6,812 bases of DNA from Deltaproteobacteria bacterium (GTDB lineage: Bacteria > Desulfobacterota > DSM-4660 > Desulfatiglandales > HGW-15). The notes under the pieces are model-generated. The model was not told the origin of the DNA and ran no database searches. It saw only the letters and a list, made by a program, of their open reading frames with translations. Of the stretch, positions 6,199 to 6,812 are shown in pieces. A program made the translations under genes and the position numbers. Each line of letters begins with the position of its first letter. The stretch's first letter is position 1. The stretch covers positions 1-6,812 of the forward strand of contig JAFDIC010000215.1 in assembly GCA_019308525.1 (NCBI GenBank), read 5' to 3'.

Positions 6199-6812
6199 TG
6201 TTTGGTCAACCAGGCTACCTGTATCTGGTGCTTTTTGGAAGCGGTCTCGCTATCTCCCTTCTTTTGACCCCCCTTGTTCGCAGGTTGGCCCTCCACACGG
6301 GCCAGGTCGCTGTTCCAAAAGTGGATCGGTGGCACAAAAAGACCACTCCATTGCTGGGGGGTATCGGCATTTTCTGTTCCACCCTGGGGGCCTGGGTCCT
6401 TGCCTCGGTGTTGACGGACTGGAATATTCTTGAGCGACAGTCCCTGCCGATGGTACTTTGCGCGGCAGGGATTTTCTTCTTGGGCCTTGGGGATGATATA
6501 TTCGACATGGATCCCCAGCACAAGCTGGCAGGGCAAATAGTCATTGTCTCCATCCTGATGTATTTTGGCTTTCGCCTGGACTGGACCACTTCCAAGACAA
6601 TAAACCTTTTCCTGTCCATTCTGTGGGTGGTGGGAATCACCAATGCTTTCAACCTCCTGGATAATATGGACGGCCTGGCGGCAGGCACGGCTTTCATAGC
6701 CGGTGCCTTTCTCTTTATCCTGCTCTATCTCAACCCCGGTTCCAATCATTTGACCGTTCCGCTCCTGTTGATGAGCGCAGGTTATTTGGGGGCGCTTCTG
6801 GGGTTCCTGGTA
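6195..6812 (+). CDS. WecA/TagO-like undecaprenyl-phosphate sugar-1-phosphate transferase (MraY family), 3' truncated
   Basis: The frame stays open to the window edge, giving the first 206 residues of a membrane protein usually about 330-370 long. The family transfers a sugar-1-phosphate, commonly GlcNAc-1-P from UDP-GlcNAc, to undecaprenyl phosphate on the cytoplasmic face, starting O-antigen or related glycans. Visible motifs: DRWHKKTTPLLGGIGIF (44-60), matching the family's H-x-x-P/T-T-P-x-x-GG loop; LGDDIFD (98-104) with the Asp pair 100/101 of the Mg-nucleotide site; and NAFNLLDNMDGLAAG (150-164) with Asp156 and Asp159. Membrane segments are at about 6-27, 53-72, 84-99, 112-125, 136-150, 162-178 and 187-206. 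NAFNLLDNMDGL resembles WecA/TagO more than MraY, and an LPS neighbourhood also argues against MraY. The C-terminal His-rich cytoplasmic loop, which helps distinguish subtypes, is outside the window. Start is ATG 6195, or possibly 6198. Confidence 0.88.
   Translation, partial: MMFGQPGYLYLVLFGSGLAISLLLTPLVRRLALHTGQVAVPKVDRWHKKTTPLLGGIGIFCSTLGAWVLASVLTDWNILERQSLPMVLCAAGIFFLGLGDDIFDMDPQHKLAGQIVIVSILMYFGFRLDWTTSKTINLFLSILWVVGITNAFNLLDNMDGLAAGTAFIAGAFLFILLYLNPGSNHLTVPLLLMSAGYLGALLGFLV

Noticed and set aside
6153..6749. 198-codon minus-strand open frame
   Set aside because: It is antisense to the WecA-like gene and the GT4 end. The plus strand carries intact catalytic motifs; the minus translation is polar, low in complexity and unrecognisable.
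6195..6812. MraY (peptidoglycan) as the identity of the last gene
   Set aside because: The NAFNLLDNMDGL motif and surrounding LPS genes fit WecA/TagO better, and no mur or division genes are nearby; the missing C-terminus leaves a small doubt.

Overview
The window is a compact, entirely plus-strand stretch of a Gram-negative cell-envelope locus. Seven protein genes cover almost all of it, and they run from the tail of a family-9 (heptosyltransferase-like) glycosyltransferase to the first ~206 codons of a WecA/TagO-type phosphosugar transferase. The LptF/LptG pair shows that the organism has an LPS-exporting outer membrane. The moderate-to-high G+C, the codon use and the gene mix suggest a deltaproteobacterial (Desulfobacterota-like) genome. 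That placement is inferred from general resemblance and is not proven by anything in the window.

Layout: (1) 3-149, C-terminal tail of a GT9 lipopolysaccharide heptosyltransferase-like protein with four cysteines. (2) 162-1421, polytopic O-antigen ligase-family protein. (3) 1418-2560, GT4 (WaaG-like GT-B fold) glycosyltransferase, starting inside the stop of the previous gene. (4) 2561-2666, the only notable spacer, holding a possible 28-codon reading frame that ends exactly on the next start codon. (5) 2667-3830 lptF and (6) 3832-4908 lptG, one base apart. (7) 4927-6198, a second GT4 glycosyltransferase. (8) 6195-6812, WecA/TagO/MraY-family transferase, cut by the window end. ATGA-type overlaps, very short gaps and the absence of any visible terminator or convincing promoter suggest one transcription unit that extends past both ends.

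A consistent functional reading: the WecA-type enzyme starts a glycan on undecaprenyl phosphate at the cytoplasmic face. The GT4 enzymes (and perhaps GT9) add sugars to the lipid-linked glycan or to the lipid A core. The ligase moves the finished glycan onto lipid A-core at the periplasmic face. LptF and LptG form the inner-membrane channel of the LptB2FG extractor that sends LPS to the outer membrane. No flippase (Wzx), chain-length regulator (Wzz), LptB or LptC is present in the window.

I did not find a novel defence, mobile or RNA system here: no CRISPR array, tRNA, IS element or inverted repeat was recognised. The points most worth a second look are small ones: the translational arrangement between 2545 and 2670, a perfect internal Shine-Dalgarno in lptG, the unusual lptG/GT4 junction, and the linkage of glycan initiation, ligation and LPS extraction genes.
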